A stretch of 42,315 bases of DNA from Alphaproteobacteria bacterium (GCA_006226465.1 SBHJ01000198.1:1-42315), one strand, 5' to 3'; positions 24,847 to 34,236 are shown, counted from the stretch's first letter. Program-made: numbers and translations. Notes: a model not told the origin generated them from the letters alone.

Positions 24847-26561
24847 GACTCGCCTCCTGCCATTGCTGTTTCGGTGCGGTGCGAGCTTCCGATCACCAGT
24901 TCCTGATCAACCAGCCCTTCGGGCAGCGGCTGATGTGAAATGACCAGGATGGTCCTCTCACCTTTCTCTCGATGCAGCGCGCCAAGGATGATGTCAGCCG
25001 ATCGGTGATCGACATTCGCCAGCGGCTCGTCGAGCAACAGAACCGGACGGTCCGCCAATAACGCACGTGCTAGTGAAAGCCGTGCCTGTTCGCCGCCCGA
25101 AAACCCACCGCCGCCTTCGCCCAGTGCGGCATCGAGCCCTCCGCGCAAGCGTATCAACTTGTCGAGCGCGACCGCTTCCAAAACACGCCAGCATGCGTCC
25201 TCGCGAATTTGTGCGTTACCCAGCATCAGCCAATCGCGCACCGTTCCGGCGAGCAGTGGCGGCGATTGCGGTGCGATAGCAAATTGCCGTCTCAGCGCGT
25301 CAATTTCCCAATCGTGATACGAAGTGTCGTCAAGCGAGATAGTTCCGGAAACAGGGTCAAACAGCCGGGTCAGTAGCGCGAACAGTGTGCTTTTCCCGGC
25401 GCCGCTTGGCCCGGTGACGGAGACGAATGAGCCGCAGGGGATCGCTACCTGTCCGATGGCAATTTCCCGCCCGGATTGATAGGTGAAAGACACATCATCG
25501 AGCCGGATTGATCCCCGCGCCCTGCCTTTCACGAAGTTGCCGCTACGATCGAGCATGTCAGCGCGATCGAGCAATTCCGCCAGACGCCCTGCGCGACTGG
25601 TCGCGCCGGTAACCGCAGAAGCCAGGTCGTTGATCTTCTCCAGCGGCTTCAGCATCTGGTTGAGATAGAGGACGCAGATGGCCAACCCACCTGCGCTGAT
25701 TGCGCCTTGCAAGGCCAGCGCAGCACCCACTCCGACAATCAGCGCCAGTGCCAACCCATTTGCAATCTGCATGATCCGTTCGAGTCTTACGGCAACTGTG
25801 GTCTCTTCGACTCCGGTGGCCAGCGCTGCATCGCTCGTGCTGGCAAATGCGGCCCGAATTTCACCTTCACTACCCGATGCCTGGACAAAGTCGAGCAGGC
25901 GCAAGATCTCTTGGGCGCTGGCAGCAACCTTTCCTTCCTGCCTACGCTTGGCGCGAGCAGCCCGTGACAAAGGTCGTGCAGCAACCCGCATGATCGCGGC
26001 AAGTATGATTGCAATGCCCACCCCCAATAGCCCCAGCAACGGATCGACCCAGGTCATCGCTGCCAGCGCCATCAGAAATGTCAGAAAATGACGCAGGATG
26101 GCGGGGCCGGTCTTGGCGAACAGCCGTGCAACATTCTGGCTGTCATCAACCAAACGCAATGCCAACTCCCCCTGACGATCCTCGCCGCGGCACAGCGGGG
26201 TGAGGAGCATGAACCGTTCAAGACAAGCCATGCGGATCGCGCGTGTCATTCGCTCCCGTGCGCGTGCGCTCAAGACCTTCTCAAGCGCCGAGAATAGCGC
26301 AGCTAGCGTAGCCAAAAGGGCCGCCGCCACTGCCAGAATGGTGGCAGCAGCAGGCGGCGAGGTGCCCGGCGGCAAGAATCCGGGAGTCTTGCCTGCCAGG
26401 AGCTCGTCGATCACCAGCTTCAGCGGGATCGGTGCGAGGACAGCAAAGCCGCTTGTAAGCAGAGCGGCAACAAAGATCGCGGCTGCCAATCGCGCCTGCC
26501 CCTTCGCAAATGGCCAGAATCGGCGGCACGTATCGGCAAGTGTGAAGGCGCGTTCAGTCAT
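24843..26561 (-). CDS. ABC exporter, fused membrane and ATPase domains
   Basis: This 572-residue half-transporter has a six-helix type-1 exporter domain (helices from about 24 to 300) and an ATPase domain. Walker A is GPSGAGKS (384-391), the signature FSGGE (487-491), Walker B VLLLDEP (507-513) and the H-loop ISHQP (541-545). It should act as a homodimer. The layout matches MsbA/CydC-type flippases, so export or flipping of a lipid-linked glycan fits the operon. The ATG at 26561 overlaps the upstream gene by 8 bases; a GTG nine bases further up is possible. Kinase-fold proteins are encoded on both sides of it. Confidence 0.88.
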   Translation of the reverse strand: MTERAFTLADTCRRFWPFAKGQARLAAAIFVAALLTSGFAVLAPIPLKLVIDELLAGKTPGFLPPGTSPPAAATILAVAAALLATLAALFSALEKVLSARARERMTRAIRMACLERFMLLTPLCRGEDRQGELALRLVDDSQNVARLFAKTGPAILRHFLTFLMALAAMTWVDPLLGLLGVGIAIILAAIMRVAARPLSRAARAKRRQEGKVAASAQEILRLLDFVQASGSEGEIRAAFASTSDAALATGVEETTVAVRLERIMQIANGLALALIVGVGAALALQGAISAGGLAICVLYLNQMLKPLEKINDLASAVTGATSRAGRLAELLDRADMLDRSGNFVKGRARGSIRLDDVSFTYQSGREIAIGQVAIPCGSFVSVTGPSGAGKSTLFALLTRLFDPVSGTISLDDTSYHDWEIDALRRQFAIAPQSPPLLAGTVRDWLMLGNAQIREDACWRVLEAVALDKLIRLRGGLDAALGEGGGGFSGGEQARLSLARALLADRPVLLLDEPLANVDHRSADIILGALHREKGERTILVISHQPLPEGLVDQELVIGSSHRTETAMAGGES

Positions 26562-27828
26562 TGGCTCCACCGATTTCTGTCAACGCGCGCATGGCGAGGC
26601 CAAGCAACTGCATCGGCATGGCCTTGCTGTTTGCCTTCAGCCTCGTTCCGCAACGATAAAGTCGCTCGGCGATGAGGCAGGCGGCGAAATTCCACAGGAA
26701 GTCGGAAGCCTCGATTGCATCTCGTGCAGTGGCCGCAAATTGCAGCTCTTCAACGATCCGCCAGATCTCGTCTGCCGACATTCCCGTCGCGAGCATCTTT
26801 TGGGCAAAGGCTGCTGCAAGGCTAGCGTGATCAAGCGCCGCTGGCGCCAATGCGCAGGTGTCGAGATCGATCAGCGCAAAGCTTTCGCCGTCCCATAGGA
26901 GATTGGCCGGATGGAGGTCGCAGTGGCTCAGCACCAGTCGCGAATCTGGTTTGGCGACCGCCAGCAATCGCGACATGACGATCGCCAGATCGGGCGAGAG
27001 GGCTGGAAATGCAGATCTTATCCTGACTGCTCGCCACTCGATTCGACCCAGCGTCGATTGGGGTGTTTGCAGTTCGATTTGGGCGGGAGGCGAGAGCCCG
27101 TGGAATGCGGCAATGGCGCTGGCGAGGCGATCGGCCCAATGCGCTGGACCGGAGCATAGATCAGCGACCGAGAGTGCATCACCTTTGACAGCCGCCTGCC
27201 ACATGATCCGGTTGGTTGCGTCATATTCAATCACCGGGGCGAGTCGAAGTCCGACCAGATCCTGTTTGATGGCCCCTATTGCGACCTTCGCTGCAGCCAA
27301 GCAGCGGTCATCGACGCGCGCCTTGCCGAATATCGCTCCCTTGGGACCATCAACCCTGATCGTGCACCCCTGCTCGGGGACATAGTGGACGACTTCTATA
27401 TCGGTCCCAAACGACTTCGCCTGCTCCAAAAGCCGCGCAATCCCTATGACCTTGCGATCATTGGGAAAGAACCAGGCCGAGCCGGACAGGGCTTCGCTTT
27501 GCAGGAGCGGCGGGCCAAAAGCAGGAGTATCTTCGCTATTCCCGTCAACGACAGACAAGTGACCCCGCTTGCCACCCGGCCAAAGCGTCAGCATCAACCG
27601 TTGATCAATCAGATTGCCGTCAATAGCTTCGCCCAGCAAACGCAGTCCCAGTAACGCCTTGCGGCCCGGCTTGAGTCGGACCCGTTCAAGCTCTGCTACC
27701 AGTCGCTTTGCCGGGAACCCCGCGCCAGCCAATTCATCACGCAAGGCGGACGCCGCGTATTCGCAGTCGAGCGCTTGGTGCAGCGAAGGAAACACCGGAT
27801 CCGTCGTGATTTGGGCGGGCATCAACAT
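26554..27828 (-). CDS. APH-fold phosphotransferase, intact active site
   Basis: This 424-residue protein of the aminoglycoside/choline kinase fold keeps the catalytic segment SHCDLHPANL (301-310), with D304 and N309, and IDLD (320-323) with metal-binding D321. It probably phosphorylates a sugar, a polyol or a lipid-linked intermediate of the glycan pathway; antibiotic resistance is unlikely from the setting. Two bases separate its start from the heparinase-fold gene. It differs from the other phosphotransferase in the operon by having every catalytic residue. Confidence 0.82.
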   Translation of the reverse strand: MLMPAQITTDPVFPSLHQALDCEYAASALRDELAGAGFPAKRLVAELERVRLKPGRKALLGLRLLGEAIDGNLIDQRLMLTLWPGGKRGHLSVVDGNSEDTPAFGPPLLQSEALSGSAWFFPNDRKVIGIARLLEQAKSFGTDIEVVHYVPEQGCTIRVDGPKGAIFGKARVDDRCLAAAKVAIGAIKQDLVGLRLAPVIEYDATNRIMWQAAVKGDALSVADLCSGPAHWADRLASAIAAFHGLSPPAQIELQTPQSTLGRIEWRAVRIRSAFPALSPDLAIVMSRLLAVAKPDSRLVLSHCDLHPANLLWDGESFALIDLDTCALAPAALDHASLAAAFAQKMLATGMSADEIWRIVEELQFAATARDAIEASDFLWNFAACLIAERLYRCGTRLKANSKAMPMQLLGLAMRALTEIGGAND

Positions 27829-27830
27829 GG

Positions 27831-29507
27831 CTACCGCCCCCTCGCACCTGGCAATTCGGCCACATATGGAATGCTGAAATACTCACCATTCACCGTGAAG
27901 CCATTGGCTTCACAATTGAACTTTAATGACCTCGAAGCGAGCCCACCGGGTAAGAGCAGTGTACCGAACCAGGAAGATTGCGCGGTTTGGGCCGCTACAA
28001 TGCGCGGAGCGGCGAGTTTCATGCCGTATGTTGGCGCGACCCAGCCCTGCTCAAGTTCAATTTGCGGATTGTGGCTGCTAGCGACAATCATCGCCAAATC
28101 CGGCATTTCGATCCGGCCAAATCCACTTGTGGATTGGGGAGCCCGGACGTGATCTTGAGCCTCTGGAGCAAGCTGGAACAGCGCCTCATAGAGGTTCTCC
28201 TCCAATCCCTCGAGCCGGTCGTGAACCAGCCACCAGCCGTGGTCATGCGAGATGATCGATCGCTGGTGCACCACCGCATATTCGTGACTTGCGGCGCTTG
28301 CCTGTACGATCCGACAATGCCCTAGGTCGTGATAGGCCAGCAATTCGGCCACCGGGGCAGGCCCGTTAATCTTCATTCGCTTGGGGCCCTGGCGATAGAG
28401 CGTCTGCTCGCATCGATTGACCTGCACCAGGTTATGCGCGCGTGTGCGGCGGAATTCGGCGCGCCAATTGGTCTCGCCGCCCTCGTGATAGGTGTAGCGA
28501 CCGGGATCAACGATCAATGAGCGTCCGCAAGCAGCAAATTCGAACGAAAGGCAATCAAGGTGTCCGTGGTTACCCGCACCGATGTCGCCGCAATCAAACG
28601 CCAGATAGCCGCCATCGCGATGGCCCAATACCGCCCGCCGATCGCGCATCACTGCATAGCCGCCGGCCGGGAACAGTTCGACCAGTTTGGATGCCTTGCC
28701 CAACCCCAGCATGGCTCGATAATCGCCCGTGTCACCATCGCTCAGCGCCGGGATGTGGCCATCAGGCTTGTGCAAGACGCGGGCGAAATGGCTGGCCCGG
28801 GCAACGATCGCGCGTAGCTCCGACGGCACCGGCAGGCCATTGTCATCGGCCAGCTCGATCGCTTCGCAGAAGTTGCGCAAGGCGATGCAGTGGTAGTGCG
28901 ATGACAGTTCGATATGGACACCATCCGACAGGAAATCGCTTCGTGCGTTGGCGAGCAGCTCATCCATCGCGAAATCGGTCAATCCGGCTTCGCCGAGCCA
29001 TACCCCCGCGATGTAGATCGCGAACAGTTCGAGCGTGCGATGGTTGCGCTTGGCATGAAGATTGGCCTGCAGCCACTCTACTTGGTGACGGAGCGACGTG
29101 GCCATAGCGGCGCTCAACTTCGGTCGTGCAGTTCCCAGCAGCGAAAGCGCATAGACCCAGTTGCGTATCCGCCGCCCGGTTACATCGGCGGCAATGAAGC
29201 CGGGCGGGATCTCACCAATCCACTGTGCGATGTGAGTTTCCAGCAGGTCGAGGTGACGCGCTTCACCGGTTTGGAGCCAGCGCTGCACCAGGATTGGCGC
29301 ATGGTGGAATTTGTGGAGCACAATGTGCCATTCGAGATCGTCAGAGGGGTTCGTGACCCAGTCAATCGAATGAGTTTCGCCGCCCGTAGTGAAGTGCCCG
29401 CAGTACCACTCCTCGACTGCCTCGGCATTGTCGAATTCCGGTTCGAAACGAACGCGGATTGCCGGAATGCCTTGCGACTCAAACTGGGTTGGGCAGGCGG
29501 GCTTCAT
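27831..29507 (-). CDS. Heparinase II/III-fold polysaccharide lyase-like protein
   Basis: This 558-residue protein has an alpha/alpha-toroid domain (about 60-270) with NHRTLE (155-160) and SSHYHC (202-207), then the beta-sandwich domain with NHGHLDCLSFEF (313-324) and DPGRYTYHEGG (334-344). These Asn, His and Tyr segments carry the catalytic residues of heparinase II/III and alginate lyases, which cleave uronic-acid polysaccharides by beta-elimination. No signal peptide is visible, so its place of action is unclear. In polymer operons such lyases trim or edit the product. It overlaps the tandem glycosyltransferase gene by four bases. Confidence 0.88.
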   Translation of the reverse strand: MKPACPTQFESQGIPAIRVRFEPEFDNAEAVEEWYCGHFTTGGETHSIDWVTNPSDDLEWHIVLHKFHHAPILVQRWLQTGEARHLDLLETHIAQWIGEIPPGFIAADVTGRRIRNWVYALSLLGTARPKLSAAMATSLRHQVEWLQANLHAKRNHRTLELFAIYIAGVWLGEAGLTDFAMDELLANARSDFLSDGVHIELSSHYHCIALRNFCEAIELADDNGLPVPSELRAIVARASHFARVLHKPDGHIPALSDGDTGDYRAMLGLGKASKLVELFPAGGYAVMRDRRAVLGHRDGGYLAFDCGDIGAGNHGHLDCLSFEFAACGRSLIVDPGRYTYHEGGETNWRAEFRRTRAHNLVQVNRCEQTLYRQGPKRMKINGPAPVAELLAYHDLGHCRIVQASAASHEYAVVHQRSIISHDHGWWLVHDRLEGLEENLYEALFQLAPEAQDHVRAPQSTSGFGRIEMPDLAMIVASSHNPQIELEQGWVAPTYGMKLAAPRIVAAQTAQSSWFGTLLLPGGLASRSLKFNCEANGFTVNGEYFSIPYVAELPGARGR

Positions 29508-31888
29508 TCCGCCGCCTCTCGCCAGATGGTGCCCTCGAACAGATCATTCAGGTCATGGATCGTTTTCGAAGCATCGAATACCTCCGCGATCCGTGCGGTG
29601 GCCGCCTGGCCAAGCCGCCGCCTAAGTAGATCGTCATCGGCGAGGCGCGCCAAGGCATCGGCTAGCTCCGAGCTGTCCTCGGGGGTGACCAACAATCCGT
29701 TCACATCGTGGTCGACGATTTCCGGAATGCCTGAAACATCGGTTGAGACGACGGCAAGGCCAGTCGCCATCGCCTCGGCCAGCACATTGGGGATGCCATC
29801 GCGATCACCACTGTCGTCGATCCGGCACGGCAGTACGAAGACATCGCTGGCGTGATAGGCGCTGCGTAGCGCATCGCGCGAAAGCGGTGGCTCGATCGCG
29901 AAATGGTCGCCCAATTCAAGCGCTGCGGCCAAGGCTTCCAGGGCTTGGGTCGCAGGGCCATTTTCCCCGATCAACCGGCAGGTGAAGGCGATCTTGCGAC
30001 GCTTGAGCTCGGCCAGCGACCGCAGCAGCAGATCAAAGCCCTTCTTCTCAACGTGCCGCCCCACAGCGAGGATACGCAGCGCTTCGTGCCGCTCACGCTT
30101 GGCCGGATGGAAGAAGCTGGTGTCGAGGCCGTGGTACACCGTGTGGAGTTTGGCAGGTTCCTCGACCCGCTCAGCCATGTGCTCGTGATTGGCCGCAGTG
30201 CAGGTTGTGACGAAGCGCGCCGCATCGACCTTGCGCGAGAGTAAGTCGGCCGGATTGTGCCTTGCCTGATAGATATCCTTGGCATGCGCCGTGAAGCTGA
30301 ACGGCACACCGGCCATATCCGCTGCGAGCCAGGTAATCGTGGTCGCACTGTGGCAGAAATGGCCGTGGAGATGCGTTACTCCGGCGCGGCCAACGGCCTC
30401 GGCCACAGCACCGGCTTGCGCGAATTGCTTCAGATAGCTGCGCTTGAACCTGCGTCCATCCTGGTGGCGATATTGCCTCGCAAATCGCAGGGCGCAAAGA
30501 AGCGCCTTGCTCCATCCACGCGGATTGCGGCGCATCAACCGCCAATGCACGGGCGCGTAAGCAGGGAGCGCAACGCGCAGCCAACCAACAAGGCTGCTCT
30601 TGCTGACCGATCCCGGTGCAGGGAGGTAGGCAAGCGGCGAATTGAGGCGCGCGAGGACAGGGGCAGCGAGGTCGTCCCCGCGCGCACCAGCAAACAGCGT
30701 CAGCTGCTTGCCGAGCTGTTCGAGGCCAAGGACCTCATTGCTGATGAAGCTTTCAGAAAGTCGCGGAAAGCCTTTGACGAAGTAGCCGATATTATCGCCA
30801 CCCTCACCGGTCGCGCTGAGCAGCAGTCGGTCCAGTGCCGCAATATCCTTACCCGAGCCGAACGCATCGCGGACGAACCCTTGAGCATTCCCTGCGAGCG
30901 AAGCGCGATATTCTGGAGCCTCCAGAAGCTTGGCAATTGCGCTGGCAAGCTCAATCGGATTCTCGGGCTCGACCACCAATCCGTTGCCGCCATGGTGGAG
31001 CACCTCAGGCACCCCTGAGACATTGGTCGAGACGACCGGCACGCCGGCTGCCATCGCCTCAAGGATCGCGTTGGGAATTCCGTCGCGGTCACCATCGGGA
31101 TCAATCCGGCACGGGAGTGCGAACACGGTCGCCGCCGCCAGCCGCGCGCGGACATATTCGTGGGACTGCTTGCCTGATAAAATTACGTGATCGGCAATCC
31201 CGAGATTGGCTGCGAGCGCGCGCAATCTTGGCTCTTCGGGGCCGTAGCCGATGATTTCACACACAAACCTTCGACCGTCGTTCGCAAGCTCGGCGCAAGC
31301 ACGCAAAAGCAGGTCAAAACCCTTCTTGGTGCGGAGCCGCCCCACCGAAAGGATCAGCGGCAGATCGCACTCCTTGCGCTCGTGTTCAAGAAAGCGGTCG
31401 CAATCGATCCCGTGATAAAGCTTTGCGACCGGTACGCCGGGTGCAACGTCACGCAGATACTCCGCATTGTGGCTGGTGCAGGTGGCGATGAAACGCGCGT
31501 CGCGCATGACCCTGGCCAGTCTGCGTCGATCCGACGTGTAAATGTCCTTGGCATGGGCAGAGATGCTGAAACCGATCCCGCATTTGTGCGCCGCCTGCTG
31601 GGCGATCTCCGATGGACGGCCGGCGAAGTGCGAATGGATATGGGCAATCCCCATAGCCGCGCAGAACCGTGCAAGATCGGCTTCCGGCCTCTTCCAATTG
31701 AGCTGGATGACGGGCGCCTTGACTTTGGCCACGTCCGGATGGCGAATGGTATCGGTCGGCGGCTCAAGCGTAAAGATTGTGATTGGCCAACCCAGCTCTT
31801 CCAGGGCGAGGATTTCGCCCAGGATGAAGGTCTCCGACAGCTTGGGGAACCGCTTGACCAGGACTGCTATCTGCTTCCGCTTAGTCAC
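29504..31888 (-). CDS. Tandem two-domain GT4 glycosyltransferase fusion
   Basis: This 794-residue protein is a head-to-tail duplication. Unit one (about 1-360) starts VKRFPKLSETFI; unit two starts at about 369 with YFVKGFPRLSESFI. Each has the AHAKDIY acceptor-side motif, a GRxxxKKGFDLLL donor-site start, and the GT4 E-x7-E segment (IPNAILEAMAAGVPVV near 271-286 in unit one and IPNVLAEAMATGLAVV in unit two). Both active sites look intact, so it could add two sugars in succession to one acceptor. It overlaps both neighbours by four bases. Donor sugars are not known. Confidence 0.88.
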   Translation of the reverse strand: MTKRKQIAVLVKRFPKLSETFILGEILALEELGWPITIFTLEPPTDTIRHPDVAKVKAPVIQLNWKRPEADLARFCAAMGIAHIHSHFAGRPSEIAQQAAHKCGIGFSISAHAKDIYTSDRRRLARVMRDARFIATCTSHNAEYLRDVAPGVPVAKLYHGIDCDRFLEHERKECDLPLILSVGRLRTKKGFDLLLRACAELANDGRRFVCEIIGYGPEEPRLRALAANLGIADHVILSGKQSHEYVRARLAAATVFALPCRIDPDGDRDGIPNAILEAMAAGVPVVSTNVSGVPEVLHHGGNGLVVEPENPIELASAIAKLLEAPEYRASLAGNAQGFVRDAFGSGKDIAALDRLLLSATGEGGDNIGYFVKGFPRLSESFISNEVLGLEQLGKQLTLFAGARGDDLAAPVLARLNSPLAYLPAPGSVSKSSLVGWLRVALPAYAPVHWRLMRRNPRGWSKALLCALRFARQYRHQDGRRFKRSYLKQFAQAGAVAEAVGRAGVTHLHGHFCHSATTITWLAADMAGVPFSFTAHAKDIYQARHNPADLLSRKVDAARFVTTCTAANHEHMAERVEEPAKLHTVYHGLDTSFFHPAKRERHEALRILAVGRHVEKKGFDLLLRSLAELKRRKIAFTCRLIGENGPATQALEALAAALELGDHFAIEPPLSRDALRSAYHASDVFVLPCRIDDSGDRDGIPNVLAEAMATGLAVVSTDVSGIPEIVDHDVNGLLVTPEDSSELADALARLADDDLLRRRLGQAATARIAEVFDASKTIHDLNDLFEGTIWREAAE

Positions 31889-33084
31889 AGCACCTGCTCC
31901 AGCCGCTGGGCGACTTCCTGAGCGCGCTTGCCGAGAGCCAGCTCACAGATCCGTTCGAGCCCATTGAACTTGAGGCGTGCGGCGTGGCTCGAATGGATGT
32001 TCGAACGATCGAGCTCGATCTGGATCGATTGCCGCAGGACTGCAGGCGACAGGTCCTCCATCGGAATCATCGAGAGTAGGCCCAGGCGCGACATGCCTTC
32101 GGCTCGGATGCGTTGTTCGCGCACTGGTTCGGACCGCGGCACCACTATGGCTCGCTTGCGATAGCTCAGAATCTCGCAAACAGTATTGTAACCGCCCATC
32201 GAGACAACAACGTCTGCGGCAGTCAGTTCCGCGCCCATATTGTCAGAGAAATCGAGCCACTCGGTATCAGCGATCTGGGCTGCAGCGACCGATAGGCGAC
32301 GCCGCTCGACTTCGGCCATCTCCGGCCCGCCAATAACTCTGCACTCATAGTCACGCTCTGCACCGGCCTGAACCAGCGCACCCAGGGCAGCCTCGATCAG
32401 CGCAACGCCGTCCTGTCCCCCGCCCGCATGGACCAGCACCCGCATCTTGCCATCCACATTGGCTGGGCGCTTGGTATGCCCTGCCTCGGCGCGATTGATA
32501 TATCCGCAATAGTGCAGCTTGCAGCGTGTGCTGTCAGGGAAACGATAGGCTTCGGCGAGGTCGAATATCTGTGGCTCGCCCACTACCAGGATGGAATCAT
32601 AGCAGCGATCAATTACGCCGTGATAGTCGTTGGCTTCCCATACACTGCGGGTTGCCTGTGGCGTGTCGAGGATGTCGCGCAGCAGCAGGTGCATCCGAGG
32701 CCGGTCGGCGCGGCGTGTCATCAATTCCAACATGGGCGCAAGTTCGCCGGCCACACCCAGCGGCTTCTTGTCCACCAGCACAATGTCCGGATTGAATTCG
32801 CTGGCAGCAGCCATGATCACGCTCGCGCGCATACGCACCGCGTCGCCGAAATCCATGTCGAGGTGCTTGACCCCATACTCACCCTTGGTGTCGCGGGCGA
32901 GGCACGGCAGCTTCACATAGTCAATCCGTTCAGCCAGCCGGAATGCATGCAGCATGGGTGATCCGGTGACCAAAAGCACCGAGCTCGCCGGGTCATGCGC
33001 CACGAGCGCTTCAGAAATTCGCAGCATCCGGCGGATATTTCCGAGCCCGAATGTGTCATGCGAATAGACGAGGATGCGTGCCAT
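31885..33084 (-). CDS. MurG-like GT-B glycosyltransferase, first gene of glycan operon
   Basis: This 399-residue protein starts ILVYSHDTFGLGNIRRMLRISEAL and has the donor-binding segment VVSMGGYNTVCEILSYRKRAIVVPR near 290-314. It is similar in layout to the 22634-23758 protein. It heads the nine-gene operon 33084-20488, whose members overlap or lie within two bases of each other. A GGGAG ribosome binding site precedes the ATG, and an ECF-type promoter ends 46 bases upstream. As the first enzyme it may start the repeat unit, but no undecaprenyl-phosphate glycosyltransferase is present, so the acceptor is unknown. Confidence 0.82.
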   Translation of the reverse strand: MARILVYSHDTFGLGNIRRMLRISEALVAHDPASSVLLVTGSPMLHAFRLAERIDYVKLPCLARDTKGEYGVKHLDMDFGDAVRMRASVIMAAASEFNPDIVLVDKKPLGVAGELAPMLELMTRRADRPRMHLLLRDILDTPQATRSVWEANDYHGVIDRCYDSILVVGEPQIFDLAEAYRFPDSTRCKLHYCGYINRAEAGHTKRPANVDGKMRVLVHAGGGQDGVALIEAALGALVQAGAERDYECRVIGGPEMAEVERRRLSVAAAQIADTEWLDFSDNMGAELTAADVVVSMGGYNTVCEILSYRKRAIVVPRSEPVREQRIRAEGMSRLGLLSMIPMEDLSPAVLRQSIQIELDRSNIHSSHAARLKFNGLERICELALGKRAQEVAQRLEQVL

Positions 33085-33129
33085 GCTGCTCTCCCGGATG
33101 GGCTCCGCTTTTGCGGGTTCCAGGAAGCT

Positions 33130-33154
33130 AACGGGCCATTTGCCTGCTTATTCC
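33130..33154 (-). promoter_or_regulatory. ECF-type promoter 2 (glycan operon)
   Basis: GGAATA, 15 bases, CGTT on the minus strand. The CGTT ends 46 bases before the ATG of the first glycosyltransferase, leaving a leader of about 39 bases. It matches the other four island sites exactly in all ten fixed bases and in spacing. Confidence 0.75.
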
Positions 33155-33206
33155 GCCAGTCATGGGAAATTTTTTCGCTTGAAGAAATGGCGCATCCAAC
33201 AGCAAC

Positions 33207-33230
33207 GCCCCGCCTGGTACCAGACGGGGC
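33207..33230 (-). terminator. Hairpin after the outer-membrane barrel gene
   Basis: Two 11-base arms match at 10 of 11 positions around a two-base loop, 26 bases after the stop codon at 33256. It lacks a T-tract, so it is either a weak terminator or an mRNA-stabilising hairpin. It separates the barrel gene from the promoter of the glycan operon. Confidence 0.5.
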
Positions 33231-33255
33231 GCTTAGCCAGCTTGAATGCCTGCTA

Positions 33256-34236
33256 TCAGAAGCGCGCGGTAATCGTCGCACCGCCGAACAGATCGGCGCT
33301 GTTGTCGTTGAGTCCGGTCCCCAGATAGGTCGTAAGGCTCAGCGTGCGGCTGATCCGGAAGTTGGCCCATCCGGTCACCTCGCTGCTCGCCCGACGGCCG
33401 TCAAAGGCGGACTGCTGCCAATCGTAATCAGCTCCGATATACACGCCCGTGCCCATCCGGCCGCTGATCCCGCCACTTGCACCCCAGGTCGAACGGATCG
33501 TCGAGCCTTCAGGCTTGCCGGCGAACTTGCGCCTGCCGCTGACGTAAAGCGACGCATTGCCAATGTCTTGGATCAGAGCGGCGGAGGCTGTCACATCGAC
33601 TTCGCCCGTGCCCAAGCGTTTGCTACGCGAAGCGGTCGGCAGCTTCACTTTCACGCCCGGTTCGAAGTATGTCGATCCGCCCAGCGCAAATGAATAACTC
33701 ATCGAGACATTGACGTCGCCGAAACCGTTGCGCCGATTGTCTGGTAGGCCAACACCGCTATCGTCCACCACATCGCCCAGTACCGGATCTTCAACTTCCA
33801 CCTCGCTACCGCCACTGGAGCCTGAGCTACCTGAGCCGGAATTGGAGCCGGAACTACCCGATCCGGAGTTTGACCCTGAACTGCCGGAACCGGAATTCGA
33901 GGAATCTTCACCCGAACCACTTCCACCGCCCGAAAAATCGCGCCCTTCGGGTGTTGAGAGCAGCGAGCCTGGGCCGTCGATCCAGACGTAGGGCACTGAA
34001 ACGCGGATCTTCAGGCCATCCTTCTTGTAGGTAAGGCTCATCGGGATAGCGACGACCTTTGTGTCTTCCAATTCACCGTATTCGCCACTTGAGAACGTCA
34101 CCCCTGTGCTCAGGCGAAAATTACTTGGCATGACCTGTTGTCGGTCTTTTTCGGAATCCTGCGCCCATGCGGGCACCGATATGCAGGCCATACCCCCTGC
34201 AGTGATTGCGAGCAGGACTTTCCCATTGATTTTCAT
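33256..34236 (-). CDS. Outer-membrane beta-barrel protein with Ser/Gly repeat loop
   Basis: This 326-residue protein has a signal peptide cleaved near AWA-Q (about 25). Alternating amphipathic strands follow and the last residue is phenylalanine, as in outer-membrane barrels. It resembles MetA-pathway/transporter-type barrels. Residues 102-143 form a Ser/Gly/Asn loop containing three copies of the nine-residue unit GSNSGSGSS (first copy SSNSGSGSS). Such a loop would be surface exposed and is a possible glycan acceptor. It is 115 bases after the Asp-Arg repeat gene and probably co-transcribed with it, as no ECF-type promoter lies directly in front. Function unknown. Confidence 0.78.
   Translation of the reverse strand: MKINGKVLLAITAGGMACISVPAWAQDSEKDRQQVMPSNFRLSTGVTFSSGEYGELEDTKVVAIPMSLTYKKDGLKIRVSVPYVWIDGPGSLLSTPEGRDFSGGGSGSGEDSSNSGSGSSGSNSGSGSSGSNSGSGSSGSSGGSEVEVEDPVLGDVVDDSGVGLPDNRRNGFGDVNVSMSYSFALGGSTYFEPGVKVKLPTASRSKRLGTGEVDVTASAALIQDIGNASLYVSGRRKFAGKPEGSTIRSTWGASGGISGRMGTGVYIGADYDWQQSAFDGRRASSEVTGWANFRISRTLSLTTYLGTGLNDNSADLFGGATITARF
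33823..33903 (-). repeat. Three 27-bp tandem repeats encoding the Ser/Gly loop
   Basis: Residues 112-138 of the barrel protein are three nine-residue units, so 81 bases form three in-frame 27-bp repeats. The copies differ at synonymous positions, so they are not recent slippage products, but copy number may still vary between strains. Confidence 0.7.

Noticed and set aside
33710-33991. Pro-Glu-rich plus-strand frame
   Set aside because: Shadow of the Ser/Gly repeat in the barrel gene.
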